NCBI GenBank assembly: GCA_031772625.1
Contig: CM062813.1
Coordinates: 766,568,720 to 766,632,719 of the forward strand
Direction of reading: 5' to 3'
DNA length: 64,000 bases
Origin: Pinus tabuliformis
Lineage: Eukaryota > Streptophyta > Pinopsida > Pinales > Pinaceae
Shown here one piece after another: positions 46,081-57,450 of this stretch. Every line of letters begins with the position of its first letter. Within the stretch, counting starts at the first letter, position 1. The position numbers and the translations under genes are program-made. The notes below the pieces were generated by a model that saw nothing but the letters and a program-made list of their open reading frames with translations, searched no databases and was not told the origin of the DNA.

Positions 46081-46315
46081 GTAATATTTGGAACTAACTT
46101 GGCTGTAAGCTTCCGTTTCTGGATAATATTTGAACATGTTTATTAGGGATTTGAACATTCATGGGGTATGAAATGCCCCTGCTTTCCCATCCAACCAAGA
46201 CCATTTTTATACATATCAACAACATAGGTAAGTTCACTATACCTGGACCTGGTCCTTCAATCGCTGGAGCTTTGAAGAAACAATACTCTTTGACAATTCA
46301 CCTTGAGGAACCCCT
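46081..46315 (+). repeat. Unclassified direct repeat, copy 2
   Basis: Counterpart of 38952-39220. The frame MGYEMPLLSHPTKTIFIHIN...ALKKQYSLTIHLEEP is again open and GGTAAGT recurs at about 46226. GGGGTATGAAATGCCCC, a small inverted repeat, is identical in both copies. Confidence 0.7.
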
Positions 46316-47069
46316 GCAACCCCCACAAATATGGAATATATTTTGTGATTCACCCTGCAATCATCACTTTCCCATTGATTCTCAAGTGATAACATCCTGG
46401 GTCCGAAGCCTGAGACCTACCAACTCCATATGCTACTTCTGGAATCTCCGATGATGGTCCTCCTCTCAGATCGTCTCGTACCACTACAAGGTGGATTGGG
46501 TTGATAACAAGTTTGAGGATGATGCGGATTGGATAAGGCGTTGAAAGGAAACTCGATGAAGGACTAAATATAGTGAATGATCCAATTGAATAATATGTTG
46601 CTGCATATGAAGTAGGAAAGGAAAGTGTATTAATGAAGAATATTCTATCAAATATTCGGTTGATAGTCCTACGATGAAAAGTTGAGAAGCAACATTAAGT
46701 TGTCTGGAAGACCCCAACGGTTTGTATTTGATTATGTAGATGTGAAAGTATATTATTGATTGGGGTTGTGTCTGTACAGGTAAATATCTTGAAGGTTTCG
46801 ATAGCATGTTGGCTATCGATCAGTTTGATTGGGAGAGATTTGTTTTCCTTGATCTGCTAGATCAAGGAGTGTTGAGGCTTTGGGAGTGAAGCATTTCCTG
46901 GGACGACATCTGGCCAACAATTTGTGTTCATGTCTAGGTCCCAAAGTTGGAAGGACGGAGTTGGTCATTAAGCTCTGACATGAACCTCAATTTTTGAGTT
47001 AATGGTTAGAAAGTAAGCTTAATGATACTTAGAGAGGCTGAAAGAATGAGTCCATCTTATTCCTACCTG

Positions 47070-47262
47070 AATAGATTTCCCTGGTCAGGAATCTAGTTCG
47101 TGGCATTGCAGTGCCTAAATTGTTCAGAGACCAACGAATATATTTTCTTGGTTAGGAATCTAGTCCGTGGCATTGCAATGCGTAAATTGATGAGAGACTA
47201 ATGGATAGATTTCCTTGGTGAGGAATCTAGTCCATGGCATTGGGGTGCCTAAAATTTCCAAG
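47070..47262 (+). repeat. Three tandem units of about 66 bp
   Basis: Units start at about 47070, 47137 and 47203 and share AGATTTCCTTGGT...AGGAATCTAGTCC and GTGGCATTGCAGTGCC. Confidence 0.85.
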
Positions 47263-47640
47263 CATCATCTATAATCAGTGAGGGTTTTGTACATGCTTGT
47301 GAAGAACCAAGACAAAGAAATATTCCTTTTGAAGCATTCAGATTCTAAGAGAATAAATTTTGGGGGTTGTTTGGGCAGTATGAAACCTAGTTCTCTAAAA
47401 TAGAGCCTATCTGAGATGACCAACGAGGAAGGATTATAGCATGCAATGGGTTGAAGATTTCTTTTGGGCTAGCAATAGGTGCAGTACTTAATGGAACAAG
47501 TCTGGAACTTAAGTTCACGGCATCCCAGGAACACTGCTATCATTTGTATCATAGTGTAAAATAGGAAATGGATTAATAATATAATACTCCCTTTAGAAGA
47601 TTTTGGAGCATATTTTCCTCATTTCCTTACTTTGTAAATG

Positions 47641-47724
47641 AGTGAATTTTTACTCAGTTGTGTCTCTAATTACATGAATTGGAGTGAATTTTTACTCAAT
47701 TGCGCCTCTGATTACATGAATTGG
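47641..47724 (+). repeat. Two tandem units of 42 bp
   Basis: AGTGAATTTTTACTCA...ATTACATGAATTGG occurs twice in a row with three or so differences. TGGTATCAGA (47722-47731) overlaps the end of the second unit. Confidence 0.88.
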
Positions 47725-48735
47725 TATCAGACCTTAGAAATTATTTTGATTTGAAAGCTTCTAAGCAGAGAGTATATTGTTGTTTTCTATGAGAAAAAAC
47801 AAAAAGGTTTTCCCAAAACGAAGCAATTACTAATGCTATGGGGTGATTGTAGTGTGTGAAAACTTAAGCCGGTGGATTCAAACCACTAGCTAAGAAAGAA
47901 GTGGAACCATTGTTGCTGCTAAGAAGTGATGTTGGATGGGTGCAATTCTATTTCTATTGGGCATGTCATTACTGAAATTGGCTGCCAGTGAGAGACAAAG
48001 TCATCTGTGGAGAAGACATGCTGCAATAGAGCAGGTCTGGTAGATAAATCATTATATTGCTGTAAAAAGGCAAGCACATTGTTTTTATTTGTTTTTGTGT
48101 ATGAAAATAATTAAGTTTTGTGATCTATGAAAAAATAGGGGAGTTAAGAATCACAACCATGCATGCCATTTGTGACCTCTTCTACAATTTTAAATTAAAA
48201 CACTGCAAAATTTAATATAGTGAATACAATAAGGCAAGGTGTTGCACAACCTAGCTTTATATAAATCTCATGGGAAATTGTTCATGTTGCACTTGATAAA
48301 AATTCTATGTATTTTGCGAACATATTAGAGACCATACTCTTTGCATAGTTTTGGAACTATGACTTCATCATATATGGTTCTATGTTCATGGTTGTGAGGA
48401 AGAATTCTTGAAGCCTAAGCATCCAAGTGGTAAAAATTCAAATGCGTTCCTTTCATTCACAAAACTAGTATTGATCATTTAACCATGCAAAACTTTGAAT
48501 GTGCTTTCAAGAAGGATGAGACTTACAAATCTACAAGTGTCATTTGGAAGTTGTCTTGAGTGTTTTTCTATATATCGTTGACATTTTTGATGTATTTTTT
48601 ATTTGACACAACTTAGTTGATAATGTGTTATTAGTCAAGAGGACTAACATAACATGTTGCATTTTGTTGACTCAAGTTACCTTTTGACGTTGAATTTTTG
48701 TTGTAATCGTATAGATTTTGTGCAATTCTTGTATG

Positions 48736-48740
48736 GTTCC
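48736..48740. repeat. Target duplication GTTCC, left
   Basis: GTTCC precedes the TGTTACAC start of element E and recurs after its end at 59661-59665. Confidence 0.92.
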
Positions 48741-49795
48741 TGTTACACAGTAATTTGTCACCATTGGTCACCGTCCCTATCGCCCCGTTTCCATACATTG
48801 GAGGACACATTCCGGGACCTGTGAGCAGTGACATAACCCAAAAACACTTGCATTATGTTCCCCTGAGTATGTACTTCATGTTCCCTGAAGACACCTTCTG
48901 CAAATTATCCCTGAAAAGTGCTCTTTTTCCATTGGCGCAGGTCCACAGTATCTTACCCGCACCAATAACTGAGATCATCAAAAGAGGGCGCGACCACTGG
49001 CGCTCTGTCACAGAACAACACCCGCGCCAGCCCAGTTTAGTAATGATTTTTGCCAAAAGCACGCCCATATGATATTTTCCCTTCAGATCACGAAACCTTT
49101 TGAGGGAAAAATCCAGTGGATAGAGGTCGAGAGTCATCATCTATCCTTGACAATTATCCACAGTAGCTTTTCCAAGATAATGCCAATCCACAATGGGTGT
49201 CCTGGTTCATCGAATCTTTCTACCTTCTCCATCTATAAATATTTTTCCTCATGCATTAGACAAGCTAGTGCTAGTTGTTGAGTTCTTGAGTTCTTGGAGG
49301 AATGCTAGTTGTGATTATCATGAGTGATAATGAAGCATAGAGAGGTTATGCTGCCGGAGAGGAGACACATTGCAAGACACATATAGTTGCTCGCCCAGCC
49401 AGAGGAGAGGTTCAATGTCAGAACCTTGGTTGTAACTTTTCCTCTCTATTATTAATTAATGAGCGACTACTATTATAGTTCCAATCTCATTGTCTATTAT
49501 AGTGATGTGTGATTTATTTCCTTTCTGACTGAAATATAGTTGTGTCTTGGTGGATTTTATGCTGGTATCTGTTTCTTCCTTTGCATGTGCAGGTGTCCGT
49601 TTGTGATCTGCTGGAGCGAGGGAGCGAGAACATCAACTCTGCTTCGACCATAGCGTTGGATTCCAGGTTGGTCTTCTTAATTCACCTTTGATGCATAACT
49701 AGGAACTTGCATGGCAGCGTGGTTTGATTGTGGCTAGTTCTGTTTTAGGCTAGTGGGATCGCCTCTGTCCGCATAGGGGATTTACCTATCCAACA
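48741..49795 (+). repeat. Element E 5' LTR
   Basis: 1055 bp, TG...CA ends. TATAAAT at 49234-49240 is the likely promoter. The U3 part has GGCGC/GCGCC inverted pairs at 48931-48967 and 48997-49030. Confidence 0.93.
49234..49240 (+). promoter_or_regulatory. TATA box of the element E LTR
   Basis: TATAAAT in CATCTATAAATATTT, kept in the other LTR too (about 59099). Transcription would start near 49265. Confidence 0.6.
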
Positions 49796-49798
49796 ATT

Positions 49799-49815
49799 TG
49801 GCGACTCCGTTGGGG
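49799..49815 (+). other. Element E primer binding site (tRNA-Arg)
   Basis: TGGCGACTCCGTTGGGG is nearly complementary to the 3' end of plant tRNA-Arg-ACG (...CCCAGTGGAGTCGCCA), and lies three bases after the LTR. Ogre/Tat elements use this primer. Confidence 0.85.
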
Positions 49816-51521
49816 AAAAGCTATTTGGAGTTTGTCTTGCATGTTAATTTTCTCTTGCTTGCTTGAGTGAATGAGCTTCCTGGGTCAGTTTTGAGTTTAT
49901 TCTTTACTGTTTGATCCATCTGAGCACTGTCAGCCCGACCTGAGGTCGTGTTATTTATTTTTCTAGCCGGCAAGCTTAATTGGCGCGGTTATTACTCTGA
50001 CAGCCGCGCTAGTTGGCGCATGTTGCTCAAAAACAACTCGCGCCAATCCTTTGGTAGTGCAAGTTGCAGGCTAACAGTCACGCCAGCCCTGTAAATTTTG
50101 CCTGTGTATGGGTGGAAAGCTCTTTCAGCCTCTTTTTATATCTCTTACAGCCTCTGGAAGTGTGTTGAACCTCTGTTTGACTGGTTTTAGCCTTTATCCT
50201 TCAGTTGTTTGCTTATTTCTATTGATTTTCGTCTCAGCCCTAGAACATCTAGTGACTTTGCATGTCTAGCCTTCTGTGGGAAGTTTCGGTCTCTTGATTA
50301 TCCAGTCAACTTGTTGGTTGTGTTCCGCACCTATCCAGTGATTTGTTAAAGCTTGATCTTCTATGCTCTGAGTGATTCACTTCTAGCCTCTTTGGATTTT
50401 ACTTGACTTCATTCGAACTTAGATTACATGGTTCATTGAAAGTCTTTGTGTTTTTCCTTGCTTGCATAGTTCATTTTGGTGTTTCAGAGTTGGTTCTATT
50501 TCATTGAGTGAACTTGGATTGTGTATATCTCTTAAGGTTTGTTTAAATGCATCATGCCATCTTAAAGGAAAGAAAAAAAAAATATCTTTTGCATCATATT
50601 AGTTAGCGTTTATTGTTATTTGTTGCTATTAAAAAGAAAAAGAAAAAATTTCATTTCTTGTTATTAGCTGCATTAGGATCTTTGTTGTTTGTTGAGTGAT
50701 CATTTCGTTTGTGTAAAGATCTCAACCCTCCTATAGATAGAATTCATCGAATCAAATGATATAGTTTTGGCATATAGTTTGCATTTAAGAAGTTTTTGAG
50801 ATATCACATACGGTAGGATCAAAAAACTGAAACATAATCGAAGATAAACTTTAAAATAAACTCAATGAACATAACAACGCATTGGAACATAACGCAAATA
50901 CTCTAGAGGTCTAGGTTAGAGACGTTTTCTGGCGTCTTTAAACCTGGTAGTTTATCGTCGAGTGGTTGGGTGATTCCTCCACGGTGAAACGATAGGTGCC
51001 AATACGGACTGAGCTCCCACGTACCGTCGCGTATATACGGGAGACCCCACTAGGCTATTATCATTTATCCATAGGAAGCCGAGTTTGCCGCCTTACAAGC
51101 CGTAATGCACTGAACACAACATTCGGGAAGATTGACTGCAGTACGGGAAGTCCTTGGTTTTCATCTGATTGCCAAGGTGTATAAGCAGTTTTACGGATTG
51201 TTTGGTAAACCTTTTACCTAGAGTCTCCAGAGTAGTCACTTTTGATCCTTTTCGGACTCCCTAAAAGAAAAGGTGCCGGTGAGCGTCTTGTCACTTCATG
51301 CTCATTAAATATTCGAAGGAGACTAGAGTCATCTTTTATCCTTTTCTCGACTCTTAAAATATGAAAAGGTCAAGTTCAGTGTCTTAAAATTTATTGGCCA
51401 CAATAACATCTACCCAATTAGCTTTTGTTTATGTTAGTTCGAAGTAGGGGTTGTCTCGGCAGATTTCGTAAGTTTCATCCTGGCAGAATTACCAGTTTCT
51501 TCTTCTACCGAAACACTGGTT
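49816..51521 (+). other. Element E leader, non-coding
   Basis: About 1.7 kb between PBS and gag without a supported frame. It has inverted repeats TGGCGCGG/CCGCGCTA (49981-50011) and TTGGCGC/GCGCCAA (50013-50046), and two CCTTTTC...GAAAAGG stem-loops at 51247-51273 and 51340-51369. Confidence 0.75.
51247..51369 (+). repeat. Two stem-loops CCTTTTC...GAAAAGG in the element E leader
   Basis: Perfect 7-bp arms at 51247-51273 and 51340-51369, both with ACTC-CTTAAAA-like loops. Related stem-loops occur at 56998-57450. Confidence 0.8.
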
Positions 51522-53650
51522 GTGAGTCTTCCTGTGGTTCTAAGTATAAAACCACTTAGTTCTCGTGCCCCAGGTGACGAGACTTACCAGTTTCATTGGA
51601 ACCCTACGTGGGAACCTTTTGAGGACGGTGTCCCTTTTTGGGACCATACTTCTCCTCGTGTGTCAGTCCCACCTGCTTCATCTCACATGGATGATTTGTC
51701 CCCTACAACGAACGATGAGTCCGTTGCGACAAGCGGTGAAATTCCCACCTCAACGGACCCTATACATGTTAGTAGTACACCTACTACTACAAATTTACCA
51801 CCAGGCTATAAAGCTTTAAGAGATGTTATGCCTTCTGGAACTCCGTTCACAGGTCCCATTTGGCCATCACACACTTTTCCTACTACGGAGCCTTTTACTC
51901 CACAAAGTCGCAGTCTATCTGTTACCTCCGTCACAACCGCTCCAACGGTTTGTGCAGCCTCTTCGACTCCTATTCCTAGTCGTCCCTCGGCTTCCTTGTT
52001 TGGAGTCCTTGACCCCATGACAAATGTCCCAATACAGGGGCCATATGATCCATATTTGTCATCTCAACCGGTTGTTGAGGTATCAGTTCCATTGTCAATT
52101 GATTGGACCTCCACCTCTTTCCATGGTGGTCAAGTTTCATCTGCGCAATCTCCAAGACAACCCCCTCAAGACCAACTAGAGCAATCCTTTCGTGGAAACC
52201 CTTTCGCTACTGGTGCTCCTTTTTCCTCTTCTTATATGCAACCTTCTGGTAACTCAGGTCAGTCGTCTTTTCAACAAGTCCAACCTGGTATCCAGCAAGG
52301 TTATCCCGTTGGACAAATTGGTCAACAAACTATTAACCCAAACCAATCCAATGTCTAGTATAGTCCAATGTCTGGAAAAGTTACTCAACCACTTGGTCAG
52401 CCTACTGTCCAATATTCACAACCCTCTGGGCAAGCTGGTCAGCCTCAAACACAGTTGGGCCAACTAACTGCCCAGCCCTCTCAGCCATTTAGTCTGTTGG
52501 GACAACCTTCAGCTGCGCAACAACAGTTCCAATCCCAACAGGTAGGCCAACCTCAGTATCAACAGGTACAACCTTCTGGACAGGTCGACCAACCTCAGTA
52601 TCAACAAGGTTTTCCTTCTGGCCAAATAGCCCAACCTATCGGACAGCCTACTGGCGCTGCTCAATCCGGTCTGTGGCCCCAAACGGGACCCCAATACCCA
52701 TCTGGTCTTCAAATGCAGGCTGGGTCTCAATCACAAACTTTTTATCCAACCCCGCCTGGTCCTCAAACTCAATTTGGAGCCCTACCACAGTATGGCTACC
52801 AACAACCTCAAGGGAAACCTTCGTTTGCCCCATACCAGAACTACCAACAACCGCAGACGAATCCCTATTATTCGCAACCATATGGTGCTTCTGTGGGACC
52901 ATTTGGTAATCCGTGGAGTACCAGGGGGCAAAACTTAAATCCTTACGGACAAAACCCTATGGGGCCAAATCCGTCCGGACAAAATCCATGGGGGCAACCG
53001 CCACCTAGTTGGAACCCTGGTGCTCCACTCTACCAGCAGCCCCAGATGACTTTCAATCCTCAATTACCTTTCTTAGCGACTTTAGAATTACCGGATGTCT
53101 CTAAATTGACCAATGATCCTATCCTGCATAATCCATATTGGCCTCCGGTTCCAACAAAGATTCCCGGTGACTGTCCAAAATTCGATGGTAAGCCTAATGA
53201 GGACCCACAAGCTCATGTCATGACTTATCACCTTTGGTGCTCATCCAATTCATGGCTTGATGATTCCATTCGGCTGCGTCTTTTTCAAAGGACTCTCACC
53301 GGCTCTGCCGCTAAGTGGTATATCGAACTCAATCGTGGATCCTTTCAGGATTTTAACTCCTTGGCTATGGCATTTCTCACTCATTTTCAGTTGCCCGTTC
53401 GATGTGAAACGGGTACACACCTCCTCACATCCTTGAAACAAACGACGGCTACGCATATCTCTAATCATATCCATGAATGGAGACGGCGTAGACGTATGAT
53501 CAAATTTTGGATCCTCGACCAGCTGCTTACTGATTGGTTTACGACTTTGTTCGTGCCTCCAATAGCTCGGGATATCACTATGGGAGCATGTGTCACTGAA
53601 GATCAAGTTATTGCGCGAGCTCAGTACCTTGACTTGGTTTATTCTCAGTC
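51522..53650 (+). pseudogene. Element E gag region
   Basis: The N-terminal 500 codons, about, are rich in Pro, Gln, Ser and Gly, with QPSGQ- and QPQYQQ-like repeats. The gag core follows at about 53060-53650: LPDVSKLTNDPILHNPYWPP, then CPKFDGKPNEDPQAHVMTYH, LRLFQRTLTGSAAKWYIELN and FNSLAMAFLTHFQLPVRCET. This is a retrotransposon gag fold. The low-complexity N-terminus is unusually long for gag. The region has a break. Confidence 0.85.
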
Positions 53651-54489
53651 AGGTACCTTGTATGATTATTTACCTGATGCCCCTAGGCTAGGAACATCCA
53701 AAGCCCCGCCAACACCCACTGTTGACGGTATCATTGGTTCGGTTAATTCATCCTCAAAGAAAAATCCCGCGAACCCTGCAAAGCAAAAACCATCTGCTTC
53801 GAATGGACAACCTTCCCAGGCATCGCCTGATTCGAATGTTACTTCTGAGGTTAATGCCGTCCAATCTAATACGGCAAACAAGGCCTCGAAAGAGAAGAAA
53901 AAAGGGAAAGCAAAAAATAAACCAGAACAACCCAAACAGGAAGCCCCAAAACCTCAACCCGAGGACGGCACTAAACGCAAACCCAAGTATCCTTCTTTTA
54001 TCTACGATGAGGATCACTATACCAAGCATTGCCCGAGGCGGTCCGAAGTTAGTCGTTTGTTTAAAGGCACCCCTGGGACTCCTGCGGTGCTCAAAGAGCC
54101 CTTTCCCACCCAACACACTCAAAAAACTCAAATGGTGGCTGGCCCTACTCAGCCTCCCTCTTCCTTTGGTTCTCAAGTGTTTATGGCTGGTACAGTACCC
54201 ATTAATATCAATACTCGAACGAAAGATTATCCGTCATCTACCGGGAAGGAGCCTGAGGTTCCCTCGAGCGCTCCTCCATTCAGTTTAGGTCCACTCCACA
54301 TCGAGAAACCTACCACTAAAACGCCTCTTCGACCCCCTCCAAAAGAAGTACTCCGGAAATCCTCGTACAATCCGAATGCTCGTGCTGCACAGCACTACAA
54401 CATCGTTGAGGACTTAGCACAGACTCCGTCGGCTATGTCCGCTTTAGAGGTTCTCCAGAGCTGCCCTTCTCAGAGAAAGTCCATGCTAT

Positions 54490-54975
54490 CTGCCATTGGT
54501 GGCATAGACCCGGCAGATTCGGATGTGATTACTTTTGACTTGGAACGCCATACGCAGAAACTGCCTCCTCAAATCGCTTTCCTTATACAGTCTATCATTG
54601 ATTCCAAAACGATTCACCGTACGGTCATCGATGAAGGTGCTTCAACTTGCGTCATGTCTGTCGCCTGTTGGAAAGCTATTGGGTCTCCTACCCTGAGTCA
54701 GTCTCCCACAACCTTGGAAGCCTTTGATGGAAGAGCCTCTCGTCCTTATTGTATACTCCAACATTTACCCATCTCTTTGGAAGGGAAAACGGTCGAGATG
54801 GAGGTTGAAGTCGTTGATGCTACTTTAACCTACAACCTCCTTCTCGGGCGCAGCTGGATATACGCGATGCAAGCTGTTGCTTCATCTTTCTTTCGTATCC
54901 TTCGTTTCCCTCACCAAGGGAAGATTGTTACTGTGGACCAGCTGTCCTTCTTCGCTTCCTCTTCGGAAGGAACTA
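54490..54975 (+). pseudogene. Element E retropepsin-like block 1
   Basis: The block reads IHRTVIDEGASTCVMSVACW, where DEGAS stands at the catalytic DSGA position, then FDGRASRPYCILQHLPISLE and VVDATLTYNLLLGRSWIYAM, the second conserved loop (LLGRxW). This is the aspartic protease-like region seen in Tat-type elements. It is linked to the gag core by a Lys/Pro-rich linker (53740-54480). Confidence 0.78.
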
Positions 54976-55160
54976 TCCCTTTCGTGGAGCATACCTCCAA
55001 ATCACCTGAGAGTCTGGGTCACGGGCTTTTCAAAGATCCCGCCCTCATGGGTATTTTTCCAGCCCAACCTCCTAATGTCGCTTCCGTCAATACGATTTCT
55101 ACTTGTTCTGATCCGTGGATTCTCCCTCCCATCGATCAAGTGGATTCTTGGGGCAATTAG

Positions 55161-55886
55161 ATGCCGTTGAGTCCTGCCAAACTCAACTACGTCGAAATCG
55201 TAGCTGCATCGTCCTCTGGAGATCATGGTGATGCTACCCTATCAACTGGAAATGTTAAGGGAAAAGGGAAGATTCGAATCCCCTGTAGACTTTGTGAAGG
55301 CAATCATCCCCTTCACCTTTGTCCATTCATGGATAGAGCCTCTATTGTATTGGAAAGTCTTACAGCTCCCTCAACTCAACTTCCTGCTAGTTATCAGCGT
55401 CTCTCTGCAATTGCAGAATGTTCCCCTGTTGACCAAGTGATCAAGCATGATTCCTCTTTGGTCCAGCCCTCTCTTCCCGAACCTAGTTGTGCTCCGCCTG
55501 TTCCAGACCAGCCCCTGGTCAGAACGAGTGTTGATTTACATTCCTCATCTATGCACCACTTTATCATCAAAGATGAACCACCTGAGTCCAAACCAAACGA
55601 AAGTCCAAAGTTCCAGATTACAGTTGACCCGGTCTTTCAAAAGGTCCAGCTTACAAGTGACCCGGTTTTGCCTACAGAAGTTCCATCCTTAGATGATCTC
55701 ACATCTGAATCCAAACCAGGCAAAAGTCAAAAGGTCCAGCTTACAAGTGACCCGGTTTTGCCTTCAGAAGTTCCCTCCTCAGATGATGTTATCACTGCAA
55801 AGAATGAAGACCCCACCGTCCAAATTCTATTCATCAACATAGACTCTAATGATAAAGTGAGCATACCTCTCATTCCTTCGCACTAG
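55161..55886 (+). pseudogene. Element E zinc-knuckle block with internal repeats
   Basis: KIRIPCRLCEGNHPLHLCPF is a cysteine-histidine knuckle (C-x2-C-x3-H-x3-C). Downstream, codons repeat around VQLTSDPVLPSEVPS (DNA repeats at 55636-55790). The block lies between the two retropepsin-like blocks, a position that is unusual for a gag knuckle. Confidence 0.7.
55636..55790 (+). repeat. Coding direct repeats of about 99 bp in element E
   Basis: AAAAGGTCCAGCTTACAAGT plus GACCCGGTTTTGCC occurs twice, about 99 bp apart, with a more diverged third relative upstream (GACCCGGTCTTTCA). Confidence 0.85.
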
Positions 55887-56030
55887 GAAGAAAGTCCATC
55901 AGAATCATATCCGGATGTCTATCCAGTCCCACCTCCAAGCAACCTAGTTGTTTCCTTCAATTGGGATCAGCTAGGCAATCCTCGATTACCAGCCTCCATA
56001 CCATTTCGAATTATAGTCCAAGTCTACCGT

Positions 56031-56468
56031 ATGGTTATGGCCGGTACAATTATTGATGAGGGATCTCCTGTGAGTATCCTTTCTTCAACAGCTTGGGAAG
56101 CACTTGGTTCCCCACTGCTTCTGCCTGAGATAAGAAACCTTACAAGTTTCCATCGAGAAACAACTCGGCCTTTAGGAATTCTTCCCAATGTACCTATCAC
56201 ATTAGAAGGGAAGGCTGTTCAATTGGGCGTCATGGTAGTCCAAGGTCCGTTAGATTACAATTTACTCCTTGGACGATACTATATTTATCGCATACGTGCA
56301 ATTGTGTCCTCACTCTTCAGAGTGATGTGTTTTCCGCACGAAGGAAGGACGATCAAGGTCGTAGACCAACTTTCATTCCCCGGTTCACACTTCACATATA
56401 GTCATCTACCATTCCTAAATGGTCTTATTTCCACAGGAAATGCCTCAACATCCACTCCGTCATTCTGA
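56031..56468 (+). pseudogene. Element E retropepsin-like block 2
   Basis: MAGTIIDEGSPVSILSSTAW, then ITLEGKAVQLGVMVVQGPLD, YNLLLGRYYIYRIRAIVSSL and FRVMCFPHEGRTIKVVDQLS line up with block 1 step by step (DEGAS against DEGSP; LLGRSWIY against LLGRYYIY). This looks like a duplicated protease-like module. I could not find it elsewhere in the window. Confidence 0.75.
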
Positions 56469-56997
56469 TGAAGGCAGTTGACCCGGGCGCATGACTGAGG
56501 CCCGGGGGGGCATGCATCCTCCTTCAAAATCGAGTCTTTCCAAGTAAACCTTCATTCCATCCACTCCGTGAATGCCATGAAGCTTGGGGGGCATGTACCT
56601 CGATTTTGCATTATCATGCTGGGGGCATGCAAAAATTTAATAAGCATAGTTTTTCGTTTCAAGCTTGTGTAAACATGAAACCGAATCCAAGCAGAGTTCT
56701 CCATGGTTCAAGCTTGTGGAAAAAATGAACCCATACCTCATTTACATCCCGTGATTGCCTTTTATCTGCTAAATTCTGCTAGATGAGCCTTGGTTGTTTC
56801 ATTCCATCACCACCATCTCTTTGGCCAATCATATGCTTTCACCTGGTTGTTTATCCTTTCCTGAGGAACTGCAGCGATGAGTGGTTTTATTAGCGAGCCT
56901 CTTAACCTTTACATGTTTCGAGCAAGTTCCACCATTACCGGAACCAGTTGCTACCCTTTATACCACTCGTTCCTTCAGTACGAGTCGTCTTTACGCT

Positions 56998-57450
56998 CTT
57001 TTCTGACTCGTAAAATATGAAAAGATTGCCAAGTATTTTTCCTTTTTGACTCGTTAAAGAAAATAAAAATGGAGGTCTGCTTTCAGCTCTTTTCTGACCA
57101 TTTAAAGAGGAAAAGATTGTCGAGTCGCTCCTCTTGACTCGTTAAATGTTAATAAGGGGCGGTCGTTTTAAGTTCTTTTTGTCGACCGTTAAAACATAAA
57201 AAGATTACCGTGTTTTTGTCATTTCAAACTCGTTAATGGTTACGAAACGACGTGGTTTTGACCGCTTTTTTACTTTTTTCAGGTCGAAATCACTAATTAT
57301 GAAAAGTACTCCTCGATCGTAATGATCGGGCGGTTCTTTCGGGTATTATTTTATACTTTTTCGGGCCCGAGAGACACAACTTTACGAAAAAGGACATCCC
57401 TGGAGTTTCCTTTTCTGCTGTCTTTTCAAACTCTCTAAACATGAAAAGAC
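56998..57450 (+). repeat. Stem-loop repeat family CTTTTC...GAAAAG in the element E 3' region
   Basis: Clear members are at 56998-57024 (CTTTTC/GAAAAG), 57089-57115 (CTTTTC/GAAAAG), 57175-57203 (CTTTTT/AAAAAG) and 57420-57450 (GTCTTTTC/GAAAAGAC). Loops share ACTCGTTAAAA-like cores. Flanking pairs change together. Confidence 0.8.

Larger units (their letters stand above)
46316..48735. other. AT-rich DNA with short tandem repeats, no gene seen
   Basis: About 2.4 kb without a supported gene. It contains a 66-bp repeat at 47070-47262 and a 42-bp repeat at 47641-47724 that ends in a PBS-like TGGTATCAGA. It could include old LTR-element debris. Confidence 0.5.
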
